Source: Arthrobacter ipis | GTDB lineage: Bacteria; Actinomycetota; Actinomycetes; Actinomycetales; Micrococcaceae | Length of the DNA: 64,000 nt | NCBI RefSeq assembly: GCF_014694315.1 | Contig: NZ_JAAOXD010000007.1 | Span: 395,047 to 459,046 of the forward strand | Reading direction: 5' to 3' | Shown here: positions 50,577-59,419 of the stretch, piece after piece | Layout of the letters: each line of letters starts with the position of its first letter | Numbering within the stretch: position 1 is the first letter of the stretch | Made by a program: the position numbers and the translations under genes | The notes under the pieces: model-generated | The model's database searches: none | The model's input: only the letters and a program-made list of their open reading frames with translations | Told to the model about the DNA's origin: nothing

Positions 50577-50611
50577 CGTAGTTGTCGTTAGCTGGGGATA
50601 AATTTGCATCC

Positions 50612-50860
50612 ATGGCCAACGATGTGAAGCCGGCAAAGAAACGTGAGAGTGTCCGCAGATGCCCCGTTTGCGGCCATGAAGCCTGGCGGATCGCCTACGG
50701 TATGGTGATGCCAGAGGTCATGGCCGATCACCCGAGAACTGAGTTTGCCGGCTGCTGCCTGACCGAGGAAGTACGGATCTATCCCGCCACGGGCAAGGTT
50801 GAATCCGGGGTACCGAAGTGGGCATGCCAGAACTCGGAGTGCCGGCACCGTTGGTGGTGA
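50612..50860 (+). CDS. zinc-ribbon protein, hypothetical
   Basis: 82 residues from ATG 50612: CPVCGHEAW near the start and CQNSECRHRWW at the end form a C-x2-C...C-x4-C zinc ribbon, with a further Cys pair (AGCCLTEEV) between. The C-terminal HRWW is typical of small DNA/RNA-associated ribbons. TTG 50582 is a possible longer start. Function unknown; no operon partner. Confidence 0.7.
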   Translation: MANDVKPAKKRESVRRCPVCGHEAWRIAYGMVMPEVMADHPRTEFAGCCLTEEVRIYPATGKVESGVPKWACQNSECRHRWW

Positions 50861-50881
50861 CCGCTGGCGGAGCGTTTCCCA

Positions 50882-51442
50882 TCAGGCCGCCGGGGCTATC
50901 CAGAATCCGGCGACGCCAGTGAGGCCGGGCTCGGTGGTCGTACGAGTGATGTGGACGGACACCGGTCCTACTTCAAGATCCAGTTTCGCGCGAGCTGTGG
51001 TTCCGCAGTCGAGGGCCACTTCGTGCGTCGTTCCTCCCCGTCGATCGGGCTGGAAGACAGTGAGCGATGCTTTGAGCACTCCCACGCATTCAGCGGTAAC
51101 TGCGTAGCTTCCCTTTGGTATTCCAGTGGCTGACGACCGGAATCCGTCGTTGCCCAGTCCGCCTGATCCGCCCAAGACAAGACCATCAGGCGGGAGGCCC
51201 AGTCGCCTGTCGAGTTGCGTTTGGTTTCTAACCTGCACTTGGGCAAGTGTGGGGTCGGCCTTTGGCACGGGCGGGGGCGCCGGCCGGGAGATTGGCGCTG
51301 GCGGGGAGAGCTCGGTTGACGTGTCAGTCGGAGCCGGGCTGGCGTCCTGGTACTCGCAGGCACTTAGCGCGATTCCGGAACTGGACAAAACCAGCAACAG
51401 CGCGATAGCCCGGCACCAACGAATTCCCCCATGTACTGCCAT
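50882..51442 (-). CDS. hypothetical lipoprotein
   Basis: 186 residues. The signal peptide (AIALLLVLSSSGIALSAC) ends in the lipobox LSAC. A Pro/Thr/Ser-rich linker (STELSPPAPISRPAPPP) and a beta-rich C-terminal domain with one Cys pair follow (VTAECVGV, EVALDCGTT). It should be anchored outside the membrane. Gene 50612 converges on it with a 21-bp gap. No family recognised. Confidence 0.7.
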   Translation of the reverse strand: MAVHGGIRWCRAIALLLVLSSSGIALSACEYQDASPAPTDTSTELSPPAPISRPAPPPVPKADPTLAQVQVRNQTQLDRRLGLPPDGLVLGGSGGLGNDGFRSSATGIPKGSYAVTAECVGVLKASLTVFQPDRRGGTTHEVALDCGTTARAKLDLEVGPVSVHITRTTTEPGLTGVAGFWIAPAA

Positions 51443-51536
51443 GCGCCAACCCTATCGGCATGTCTCGCAGCCGGAAGATAATGTCAGTGGGTCGGCTGAC
51501 AATGGGCGCATCGGTCAGCGACGAAAGGGAGCCGAC

Positions 51537-52004
51537 ATGTTGGATACGATCGCCCATCCGGAGACTGCACTGGAGCTCATGCTCGATCTTCAGCCGGACG
51601 AAGCTCTGGAGTGGAAAGCTCAGGTGGATACGTGGGACACCGGCTGGCACGACGTGGAGTCGGCGTCCCATCTCGTTGCCCTCATTCAAGGAGTTTCCCA
51701 CGACGGCGACTCGCTGGTTGTGCAAACCAGGCACCTCGATGTGACGCACTTCGGAAGGTACGCTCAGGCCATGAGTACGGGAAGCGGTTACCACGTAGAG
51801 GTTGCGGTGGTCGGCGGTGGAGTCACCAACAACTGGCGCATCGGACTGGGACCGCTCGCTGATGAAGACGGGAACGAGCCACATGCGGGAGTCGCCCCGT
51901 CACAGAATCTGAGTCTGGCCGGAGCTTCGGAAGTGATGGTGTCCTGGCTGAGCGGCCACGGGCTGCCGTTGGGCTATGGTGCAGCCCTGCACGTTTACGG
52001 CTAG
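51537..52004 (+). CDS. hypothetical protein
   Basis: 155 residues from ATG 51537, preceded by AAAGGGAG. Acidic and soluble; segments include LELMLDLQPDEALEWKAQVD, YHVEVAVVGGGVTNNWRIGL and HGLPLGYGAALHVYG. No Cys, membrane helix or known motif. The longer ORF from 51126 is antisense to the lipoprotein and rejected. It is followed 12 bp later by a short ORF on the same strand. Confidence 0.6.
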   Translation: MLDTIAHPETALELMLDLQPDEALEWKAQVDTWDTGWHDVESASHLVALIQGVSHDGDSLVVQTRHLDVTHFGRYAQAMSTGSGYHVEVAVVGGGVTNNWRIGLGPLADEDGNEPHAGVAPSQNLSLAGASEVMVSWLSGHGLPLGYGAALHVYG

Positions 52005-52016
52005 GCCGGCGAGAGA

Positions 52017-52205
52017 ATGTGGAGCCGTGACGTAACCGTGGGCGATTTGCGAAAGCTTCACGAAGAGATGAAGGATAAGCCCTGCACATCTAGCCTCGAC
52101 TGGATCGCCACTGGGGCGTTCGTGGACCGGGGACAGCCTGGCGACACGCTGCTGTTTCCCCGGTCCACGACTGCAAGACCGACAAAAGGTGATGACGCAG
52201 TCTGA
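52017..52205 (+). CDS. hypothetical small protein
   Basis: 62 residues from ATG 52017 (GAGAG directly upstream): TVGDLRKLHEEMKDKP, then SLDWIATGAFVDRGQPGDTL. It lies 12 bp after the previous gene and ends 8 bp before the convergent AddA-like gene. Codon usage is plausible, but there is no family evidence. Confidence 0.4.
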   Translation: MWSRDVTVGDLRKLHEEMKDKPCTSSLDWIATGAFVDRGQPGDTLLFPRSTTARPTKGDDAV

Positions 52206-52213
52206 CCTCGCCC

Positions 52214-55200
52214 CTAGGACATCGTTCCAGGTAGAGGCTCAATCTCGTAGACCTGTCCGAGCGCCGGGAAGTGGATCAGCGTCCGCAGCACTGGCTTGCC
52301 GGTAGCAGCGAGAACAGCATTCCGGTACGCGGCCATCTGGCCCAGGTACTTCTCTTTCAGATGCCCTTCAGGATCATTGCCGGGGTAGGTCTTGTGGTCG
52401 ACAAGTACGAATCCGTCGGGCCCCTCCAGCAATAGGTCGATCCAGCCTTCCATGACCTGGTTGTTCGGTCGCCAGCCGATGGCTGCTTCCCGGTGGCGCG
52501 CCCAGCCAGGGAACTCCACGTCCAGATAGGACTCGAATCTTTCCCCAGCGGCGAGGAGCAGGGAAGAGTCGATCGTGCCTTCCACCTGCCATCGTGCAAC
52601 TATCCGATCTGCGAGGTCCCGCTGTTGGGCGGCGTCGAGCATCGAGAACTCTGTCCCGAGGTAAGCGTGCACGGCACTGCCGACTGCACCCCAATCGTCG
52701 GATCCGTGCTCTGCAAGCCGGGAACCGAGCTCGGCCACTTTCCCGACAGCGGCTTCGTGTCCAGCAGACTCTAGCGACGAAGCAGCAAACCGTGCTGGAG
52801 CGAACGCGCCGCCTGACGGCGCGGAGGGCACGTCGGAGAACCTGGGCGTCCAGTCCGCCGGCGCGTGTTCCGCGTCTGCGGGTTCCAACTCTTCCACTCG
52901 CGCTGGCAGTTGCAGTCCGTCGGCAACATGGATGGCACCGTCTGAGGTGTCGTCGGCGCCCAGCTTCCATCCCAGCAGGAAGGGAATGCCAAGGTTGTTA
53001 AGAAGCTCCGGCGCAGGCTTCTTACCTGTCAGGACGGTTGTTTCGACGGCGCGGGTCATGCCGACGTACATGAGACGGGCCATGTTGCGGCGCTCGCGTT
53101 CCTCGGCCCGGAGTGCCACGTCGCTCGTCGTTCCCCGAACATCCAGCTGGGACCCGCCATAAGGGAAGGGACTTGGCCAGAAACGGATCCAGCGGCCCGC
53201 CAAGGGTTGCGCCAGGTCGAAGCGGCCGTCCTGTTCCACTGCCGCGCCGAATGCAGCGAAGCGCAGGTCCTTGTCAAGCCCCTCCAGCACCACCGCCGGC
53301 CATTCGAGTCCCTTTGCTTGGTGGTATGTCAGGACGTTAACTACGTCAGTTCCGGCGTTGTCCGCGGATCGCTGCTCCTCCGAACCGAAGAATGTGAGGA
53401 AGCCGCGCAGGGTTGCGGGTGAACGCAACGCGAGGCAGCGCTCGTAGTACGTCTTGATGACACCGCGGACGGCGTCCAGGTTCCTCAGCCGGGTGGCGGG
53501 GGAGGACCAGCCAGCAATCAGCCGGGGCAGCCCGAGCGCGCCGACGACGGCTTCGAAGACCTCCGTGGGCGTAGCCGCCGCTGTCCGGGCACGAAGAGCA
53601 TCTAGGGCTTTGAATATCGGGTCCGAATTCCACTTTTCGAGTACCGGGGCAGGGTCGGCGGCTGACAGCAGCTCCTGCTGCCAAGTTGAGTGAGAGGAGT
53701 GGCCGGGGTGCATGGCGACGATCTCGGCTAGTGCGACAGTGTCGTATCCATCCGCGACGAACGCCATTCCGGCGCGCGCCAGTTGCACCTCCCGGGCGTC
53801 CGAGAGCTTGCGTGGATTGCGGCTCGCACGGATGCCCAGGGTATGGAGGGCAGCGGACAGCGATTCGACGTCGGCGTTTGACCGGGCCAGCACCGCCACG
53901 TCGCCGGGATTGAGCTCTGGCCGTCGGGCCAACAGGGCGGCCACACCGGCCGCAGTTGCCTTCAGCCGCTCTCCGTCGTTGGATTGCGGCCGGGTCCAGG
54001 CTTCGAGCGTGCCGGGGGACCAACCAGAATGCGCATCCGGAAGCTTGAGGTGGACGGTATCGGCCGGCATCCCGTGCTGCTCGAAGACGGACTCGAATAC
54101 GGCGTTGCTCAGGTCAACGACCGCCTGATGTGAACGCCAAGTATGGGAGAGCTGCTCCCGGCGGCTCACCTTGTTCACCACAGCCTCCATGAGCTCGGGG
54201 TCGGTGCCCCGGAACTCGTAGATGGCCTGCTTGGGGTCGCCCACCCACACAGCCTCCTTCGCCAGTCGGCTGAGTTGCAGGAAGAGTTCAAGCTGAAGAG
54301 GGCTGGTGTCCTGGAACTCGTCCACGACGAGAAAGCGGATCCGCCCCGGGAAGGAACGGCGGAAGGCCTCGTTATTCCGGGCGAGGTCCAGGACCAGGGT
54401 CTCCTGGTCCACAAAGTCCATGAGAGCGTGCAGCCGCTTGAAATCGGAGTAGGCCTTGAGGCACTTCTGAGCGCAGGCGAACAGGAGCCGGATGTACTGC
54501 TCGAGATCGTCATGGAAGGCGGGATTGGAGAGGAGGCCTTCCCTGATGGCACCCGTGACTGGAGCGAAGAGAGTCTTGACGGCGGTCGGTGCGGCGGAGC
54601 CCACCACACCACGCCAGGTCTCCCATGGGATGTCCTCCACGGCGCCCATGGTGCCAATCTTGTGGAGGGTCTTGGGTACCTGTTCGGCAAAGGCGGCGGT
54701 GGTCGTGGTCACCTTCTTTCCGGCCAGAGTCTTGCCGTCCCGAGCCATGGCCTCGAGATCGGTCACCGTTGTGCGGAGGCACCGCAGCCACTCGGTCCGT
54801 TCATCGGCCGCCGGCGCGTCGAGTAGCTCACGCAAACCGGACCAGGACCGGTCGGCGCAGACGGCCAGCTGCTCCGCTCCCAGCAGGTTGGTGCGGGCGG
54901 CGTCCACGATGGCTCGCACAGTTTCCTGCCAGGTTTTCGCGTCCCGGGCCCCGTTTCCGTCGGTTCCCATGCGCCGTGCGACGGGAAGGATCCCGGGAGC
55001 GTGTTCGGCCAGCACTTCATCCGTGGCGAGGTGGAAGATGCTGGCGAGCTGTTCCTCGCCGATGACCTCAAGCGCAGGTGAGAGGCCCGCGTCGATGGCG
55101 TGCTCCTGCAGCAGCTGGCCGCACACACTGTTGACCGTTCCGATGAGGCTCGCGGGCAACTGCTGCGAGGCGAGCCGCAGCGCGGCGGAGGAATCGGCGT

Positions 55201-55405
55201 CGTCGGTCTGGTCCGCCTGCTCAAGGAGACGGGCTGCGATCCGTTCGCGCAGTTCGCCGGCGGCCTTCTTGGTGAAGGTGGTGGCCATGACGGCTCCGGC
55301 CGGCAGCCCGGCGGAAATCTGATCCACAATCTTGCCCGTAAGGGTGAAAGTCTTTCCGGTGCCGGCGCTCGCCGACACCATGGTGACGTTGTCCAGCAGG
55401 TTCAC
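52214..55405 (-). CDS. AddA-like UvrD-family helicase with C-terminal PD-(D/E)XK nuclease
   Basis: 1063 residues. SF1A helicase: Walker A GTGKT at 15-19 (SASAGTGKTFTLT), ATTFTKKAAGELRERIAARL, Walker B VVDEFQDTSPLQLELFLQL, motif III VGDPKQAIYEFRG, motif V VLTYHQAKGLEWPAVVLE, motif VI MYVGMTRAVE. The C-terminal nuclease has GWIDLLLEG, VLVDHKTYPG and QMAAY. It is expected to unwind and trim DNA ends with its AddB partner, whose stop overlaps its ATG by four bases (55402-55405). It is shorter than Bacillus AddA, and actinobacteria usually rely on AdnAB or RecBCD, so this pair looks accessory. Confidence 0.88.
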   Translation of the reverse strand: MNLLDNVTMVSASAGTGKTFTLTGKIVDQISAGLPAGAVMATTFTKKAAGELRERIAARLLEQADQTDDADSSAALRLASQQLPASLIGTVNSVCGQLLQEHAIDAGLSPALEVIGEEQLASIFHLATDEVLAEHAPGILPVARRMGTDGNGARDAKTWQETVRAIVDAARTNLLGAEQLAVCADRSWSGLRELLDAPAADERTEWLRCLRTTVTDLEAMARDGKTLAGKKVTTTTAAFAEQVPKTLHKIGTMGAVEDIPWETWRGVVGSAAPTAVKTLFAPVTGAIREGLLSNPAFHDDLEQYIRLLFACAQKCLKAYSDFKRLHALMDFVDQETLVLDLARNNEAFRRSFPGRIRFLVVDEFQDTSPLQLELFLQLSRLAKEAVWVGDPKQAIYEFRGTDPELMEAVVNKVSRREQLSHTWRSHQAVVDLSNAVFESVFEQHGMPADTVHLKLPDAHSGWSPGTLEAWTRPQSNDGERLKATAAGVAALLARRPELNPGDVAVLARSNADVESLSAALHTLGIRASRNPRKLSDAREVQLARAGMAFVADGYDTVALAEIVAMHPGHSSHSTWQQELLSAADPAPVLEKWNSDPIFKALDALRARTAAATPTEVFEAVVGALGLPRLIAGWSSPATRLRNLDAVRGVIKTYYERCLALRSPATLRGFLTFFGSEEQRSADNAGTDVVNVLTYHQAKGLEWPAVVLEGLDKDLRFAAFGAAVEQDGRFDLAQPLAGRWIRFWPSPFPYGGSQLDVRGTTSDVALRAEERERRNMARLMYVGMTRAVETTVLTGKKPAPELLNNLGIPFLLGWKLGADDTSDGAIHVADGLQLPARVEELEPADAEHAPADWTPRFSDVPSAPSGGAFAPARFAASSLESAGHEAAVGKVAELGSRLAEHGSDDWGAVGSAVHAYLGTEFSMLDAAQQRDLADRIVARWQVEGTIDSSLLLAAGERFESYLDVEFPGWARHREAAIGWRPNNQVMEGWIDLLLEGPDGFVLVDHKTYPGNDPEGHLKEKYLGQMAAYRNAVLAATGKPVLRTLIHFPALGQVYEIEPLPGTMS

Positions 55406-58035
55406 GAGTAGTCCCCCTTGAGTCCACAGAGCGTGCCGAAGTCGCAGTACTTGCAGTTCGGCTTCATGTGCAGGCGGCCACTGGCTTCCGCAACTGCGTC
55501 AGCGCCGGGTTCGCCCTCGGCCACGGCGTTTGCTGCCGGCTCCGCCGCCGTTATCCGTCCGGCGAGCACCTCCTCGACGGTGAACTCAACCGCCCGAACG
55601 GCCTGCTGCCACAGCTGTGACGGATCCTGGCTGGTCTGGATTGCTGAACCAAATTCCGGGTGGGCTGAGGCGAAGCTGCCCTGCTTGAGCATGTAATAGG
55701 CAGTCGGAGCATCCGGCGGGAGTTCACTGGGGCTGAGTGCCCACTGGTACAGCGCGAGCTGCAGGGCCTCGCCACGTTCGACTTCCTCGCGGCGGTACTT
55801 GTCGCTGTTGGTCCACTTGAGGTCAACGACGGCGGTACGGCCGGCCGCGTCGATGCCCACAGCATCGGCGCGGCCCTTCACTTCGACCGCGTAGCTGTTT
55901 CCGCCGGCCGTGAAGTGCAGGTCCTTCACGAACTCCTTCTCCATCTCCTGCAGCACAACGCCGCCGCGCTGCAGCTGCTCAAAGAAGGTCATGACGGTTG
56001 TTTCGATCGTGGCGCGCACGCCTGCAAGGCGGCTCTTCTGGCCGGGCAGGAGCAGCTCCGAGGCGAGTTGAGGGAGCAGACGTTCGACGCCGGCCCTTAC
56101 CTCTTCCTGTTCGGGAACCGCCCGGTGTTCCGCCCGAAGCTGCTCCTGCAGCACTTCCACCACCTTGTGGGCAAAGAGCCCGAGCATCTGGTTGTCCGAC
56201 GGGACGCTGGCGGCAGCGGGAACAGCGAGGTGCGATTTGTGCTTGAGCACCCATGCCAGAGAGCAACCGAGAAGCGTGGACAGCTGAGTGAAGGAGAGAC
56301 GTTCCGGGACGAGAGCGGCGTTCGGGCCCACCTGATGGACGGCGGGCGGAGCAACCGGGCGCTGTTGGGGGACCGCAACCAGCTGCATTTGGCGGCCTGC
56401 GAGGGACCAGTAGCCGGTGGCGTCAGCCAGCGCGTTGGGGCTGCACGTGAGCCCAGAGAGACGGTCGGATAGCGACTCATGCGTGCAACTCGGTTGCGCA
56501 GCCGTGAGGGCCTCCAGCAGCGGATTGCCTTCCACCCGCTCACCGTCGCGCTGCTCGATCTGGACGAGGAGCAGGTTCCTGGTCCGGCTGGCTGCAGCTA
56601 GAGTCTGGCTGACTTCGAGGGCGCTGAGTTCTTCTGGCGTTGGCAGGTGAACACCCACCTGGGACAAGGCCTCGATGTCGTGGGTGTCCCAGCGGCGCAC
56701 GGAGGGTGTGCGGCTGCTCTGGAAACCCCACCACAACACCTGGTCAATATCGTCGGCCAGCTCGGCCAAGTGCCCGAGGCGCAGCCAGGGCCCGGCTTCT
56801 GCGGTCAGGAGCGCGCCCGACGATGGGGTGATCACCGCCGCGGTGATGCGGCGAAGATCCCGGCGTGAGACGCGCGGAAGCGGCGTCACCAATGCCAAGA
56901 TCCGCTGCAGCAGGGACGCGGTGGCCTTGGCGGCGTCGTCTTTTGAGGCGCGGGCACGCAGTCGCCCGGCGAGCCATTCTGCTCGTTCAGCAAGCTGAGT
57001 GCCGCTTAGGTTCTCGTCTTCGACGAGCACATCGGTGCAAAAGAGCCTGTTCAGTGTGGCGGCGAGTTCGGAACCGAGCTGGGGGTCCGCGGCGATGGCG
57101 GAGATTGCCGCCGTCCATGCATCGCCCCCGGTGCCAGGCTCTTGCTTCAGCGCATTAAGGAGGTGGCGTGCCGCGTCACGCCGCACGGGCGAGCCGGGCA
57201 GGGTGAGGAGTTCCGCGAGGAGCTGTACGTTCGGCGGCGACCAGATGACCTCGAAGAAGAGCGGAATTAGCTGGTCCTGGGGACGCCAGATGGACGGGGT
57301 ACCGGTGCCGATGGCTGGCAGGCCGTGTCCAGCCAGGTAGTGGTCCAGGAGGGCCGTGCTGTCTGAGGCGACCACGGCGGTGCTTCGATTGTCTCCCGCA
57401 GCGAGCCAGCGGGCGCTGTTTTCAGCGGCTTCCCACTCTGTTTCCGTGGTCAGAACTGTCAGGCGTGGTGCACGGCCTGTGGGCACCGCTTCGCTGACCT
57501 GGACGCCGCGGTCCCGGAGCTTTCCGATGATGACCTTCCAGATCTGGGGGAAGCTGCCTTCGGGATGCTGTAGTACCAGCTCGTCGATGCCAAGCGGCAG
57601 GGGCGAGTCGAGCGCCGTCACCAGTTCGGCAATGTCATCGGCCAAGGACGGCGCCAAGCGCCCGGGTGCCTTTTCCGCTGCCGCCAGCGTCTGCAGCAGC
57701 GGCGACGGTTCTGGCACGCCCGGCTGCCGCTCGGTGAACGTGCCGTCCCAGCCGTTAGCGACTGCGTCGTCGCGGGCGGCGAGCAGCTCCTGGGCTGTCG
57801 ACCAGGGATCCACCTCAAATGACTTGTGGAACCACGCATCGGTGGAGTCGACCTTCCGAAGGCGTTCCAGATACTGGCTGACGCGCTCAGCGTGGCCAGT
57901 ATCTGGGCGAGTGATGCCCAGCCGTGTCTGCAGCAGCGCCGTAAAGTTCTTGCGTCCCACGCGGATGCGGTTGAGGCCTGGCTGGGTGTATGCCCACGGC
58001 GCACGGTCCAGGTGCCACCCGAACTCGATCTTCAT
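55402..58035 (-). CDS. AddB-like PD-(D/E)XK nuclease with Fe-S cysteines
   Basis: 877 residues from ATG 58035, with GGGGGA just upstream. The N-terminal two thirds look like a degenerate helicase scaffold: no Walker A is present near the start (GLNRIRVGRKNFTALLQ). The nuclease has D724 (KGRADAVG), D738 and K740 (AVVDLKW) and a QLALYQW motif. Cysteines 591 (LGCSLAW), 861, 864 and 870 (NCKYCDFGTLC) match the 4Fe-4S staple of AddB and Cas4-type nucleases. It is the first gene of a two-gene operon with the AddA-like helicase and should form a heterodimer with it. Confidence 0.87.
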   Translation of the reverse strand: MKIEFGWHLDRAPWAYTQPGLNRIRVGRKNFTALLQTRLGITRPDTGHAERVSQYLERLRKVDSTDAWFHKSFEVDPWSTAQELLAARDDAVANGWDGTFTERQPGVPEPSPLLQTLAAAEKAPGRLAPSLADDIAELVTALDSPLPLGIDELVLQHPEGSFPQIWKVIIGKLRDRGVQVSEAVPTGRAPRLTVLTTETEWEAAENSARWLAAGDNRSTAVVASDSTALLDHYLAGHGLPAIGTGTPSIWRPQDQLIPLFFEVIWSPPNVQLLAELLTLPGSPVRRDAARHLLNALKQEPGTGGDAWTAAISAIAADPQLGSELAATLNRLFCTDVLVEDENLSGTQLAERAEWLAGRLRARASKDDAAKATASLLQRILALVTPLPRVSRRDLRRITAAVITPSSGALLTAEAGPWLRLGHLAELADDIDQVLWWGFQSSRTPSVRRWDTHDIEALSQVGVHLPTPEELSALEVSQTLAAASRTRNLLLVQIEQRDGERVEGNPLLEALTAAQPSCTHESLSDRLSGLTCSPNALADATGYWSLAGRQMQLVAVPQQRPVAPPAVHQVGPNAALVPERLSFTQLSTLLGCSLAWVLKHKSHLAVPAAASVPSDNQMLGLFAHKVVEVLQEQLRAEHRAVPEQEEVRAGVERLLPQLASELLLPGQKSRLAGVRATIETTVMTFFEQLQRGGVVLQEMEKEFVKDLHFTAGGNSYAVEVKGRADAVGIDAAGRTAVVDLKWTNSDKYRREEVERGEALQLALYQWALSPSELPPDAPTAYYMLKQGSFASAHPEFGSAIQTSQDPSQLWQQAVRAVEFTVEEVLAGRITAAEPAANAVAEGEPGADAVAEASGRLHMKPNCKYCDFGTLCGLKGDYS

Positions 58036-58179
58036 TAATCCCCCATGCATTGACTGGTGGTCGTTTTTATCACGCCAGCGGGAGGCACTGACAACTGTGT
58101 CTCACCGATAGTCGCCGGCGATTTCTCCGTCCAACTTCGGGGAGCAGTTCGCTCTCTAGTCGTGGGGCATAATTGCGGC

Positions 58180-59310
58180 ATGACTAAACCCTCGGACTAC
58201 GAGCTCGATGCGTGGCACAACATCCAGCGCTACAAGGGTCGCCCACTTTCACAGGCGATGAGAAACGCAGGCGAGCAAGTGGCACTCGGGGTTGAAGAAC
58301 TCGGCAAGCGTGCCACACAGTACCTGGAGAACCATCCAGGAGCTCAATCTGCTGTCTCTCGTGGCCAAGAAATCATGGCTAAGGGCGCTCATGCAGTCAG
58401 CACCGGGGCGCGCAAAGCTAAGGACACAATCCCCGACGGCATCAGCGAGTGGGGTGGCGCTGCCTTTGGGTCCGTGCGGCAAACGGCGGGGCGGGTCTCA
58501 CGCGTGGGACTTTCCCCCAAACGGGTGGTTGCCAAACACAAGAAGAGCGGACACGACGTTACAAGGCTCCTCGACCTGCGGCACCTCGACCTCGAGCAGA
58601 TCGACGCTGTCCGGGGGCGAGGCATGAGCTGGGGCTACCCTCTTGCTGCAGCACTCTCGGGAGCGGGTGCAGGACTCGTCGTCTCCGGAGGAGAGCTCGC
58701 CGTCCCTGTCACCGGCGGGGCCGCTGCGGCGCCCTCGGGAGCAGCAATTGCCGGCGCTCTTGTTGGAGACGCTGCATTTGTTCTCGGTCTAGGATCCCGC
58801 TCCGTCGGCCACATCTCCCTGCTCTACGGCTACGATCCCGAAGAGCCAGCGGAGAAGCTCTTCGTGATGTCTGTCGTCAACGCCGGGACGGCAATGTCAG
58901 CTAGCGCGAAGACGGCCGCAATGGCGGACATATCGCGGCTAACGCAGGCACTCGTCCGCGGCAAGAGCTGGGCGGTCCTTCTGGACAGGTCGCTTGTCGC
59001 TCAGGTCTCCAAGAAGTTTGCGGAGAAGTTCGCCTTTCGTCTTACCAAGCAGGGGCTCGGTAAGGTCGTACCCGCAGCCGGGATCGTCCTGGGCGGTGCT
59101 TTCAACTGGGCTACTCTCGAATCCATTGTCGACGTCGCAAACATTGAGTACCGGAAGCGTTTCCTTCTGGAGAAGTACCCTCATCTCGCTGAGGCGGAGG
59201 AGGCACCCGGACCGATTACTGTTGCCGACGAGGACGCCCCGGACGGCGACGACGAGGAGATCAGCGTGCTCGATGAGCTCGCCGAGGCGGGAGGACCCGA
59301 CCTCCGCTGA
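58180..59310 (+). CDS. EcsC family protein
   Basis: 376 residues from ATG 58180; the longer ORF from 58057 lacks similarity. Residues 1-110 are polar and helical (YELDAWHNIQRYKGRPLSQAM). The EcsC-type core spans about 140-345 with hydrophobic glycine-rich helices (LAAALSGAGAGLVVSGGELA, GAAIAGALVGDAAFVLGLG) and the marker LLYGYDPEEPAEKLFVMSV. The tail is acidic. EcsC proteins are membrane-associated and poorly understood. It is divergent from the AddB-AddA operon (144-bp gap) and converges on the helicase-sigma gene. Confidence 0.78.
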   Translation: MTKPSDYELDAWHNIQRYKGRPLSQAMRNAGEQVALGVEELGKRATQYLENHPGAQSAVSRGQEIMAKGAHAVSTGARKAKDTIPDGISEWGGAAFGSVRQTAGRVSRVGLSPKRVVAKHKKSGHDVTRLLDLRHLDLEQIDAVRGRGMSWGYPLAAALSGAGAGLVVSGGELAVPVTGGAAAAPSGAAIAGALVGDAAFVLGLGSRSVGHISLLYGYDPEEPAEKLFVMSVVNAGTAMSASAKTAAMADISRLTQALVRGKSWAVLLDRSLVAQVSKKFAEKFAFRLTKQGLGKVVPAAGIVLGGAFNWATLESIVDVANIEYRKRFLLEKYPHLAEAEEAPGPITVADEDAPDGDDEEISVLDELAEAGGPDLR

Positions 59311-59419
59311 CCTGCGTACACCAGTGAGGTTCTAGGCGGGGTGCAGTCGCCAGTAACCCATGTGTCCCGCTCCATGGCATGCAAGACGACTCAAAGCACG
59401 GGATGCGACACCGGGGCGA

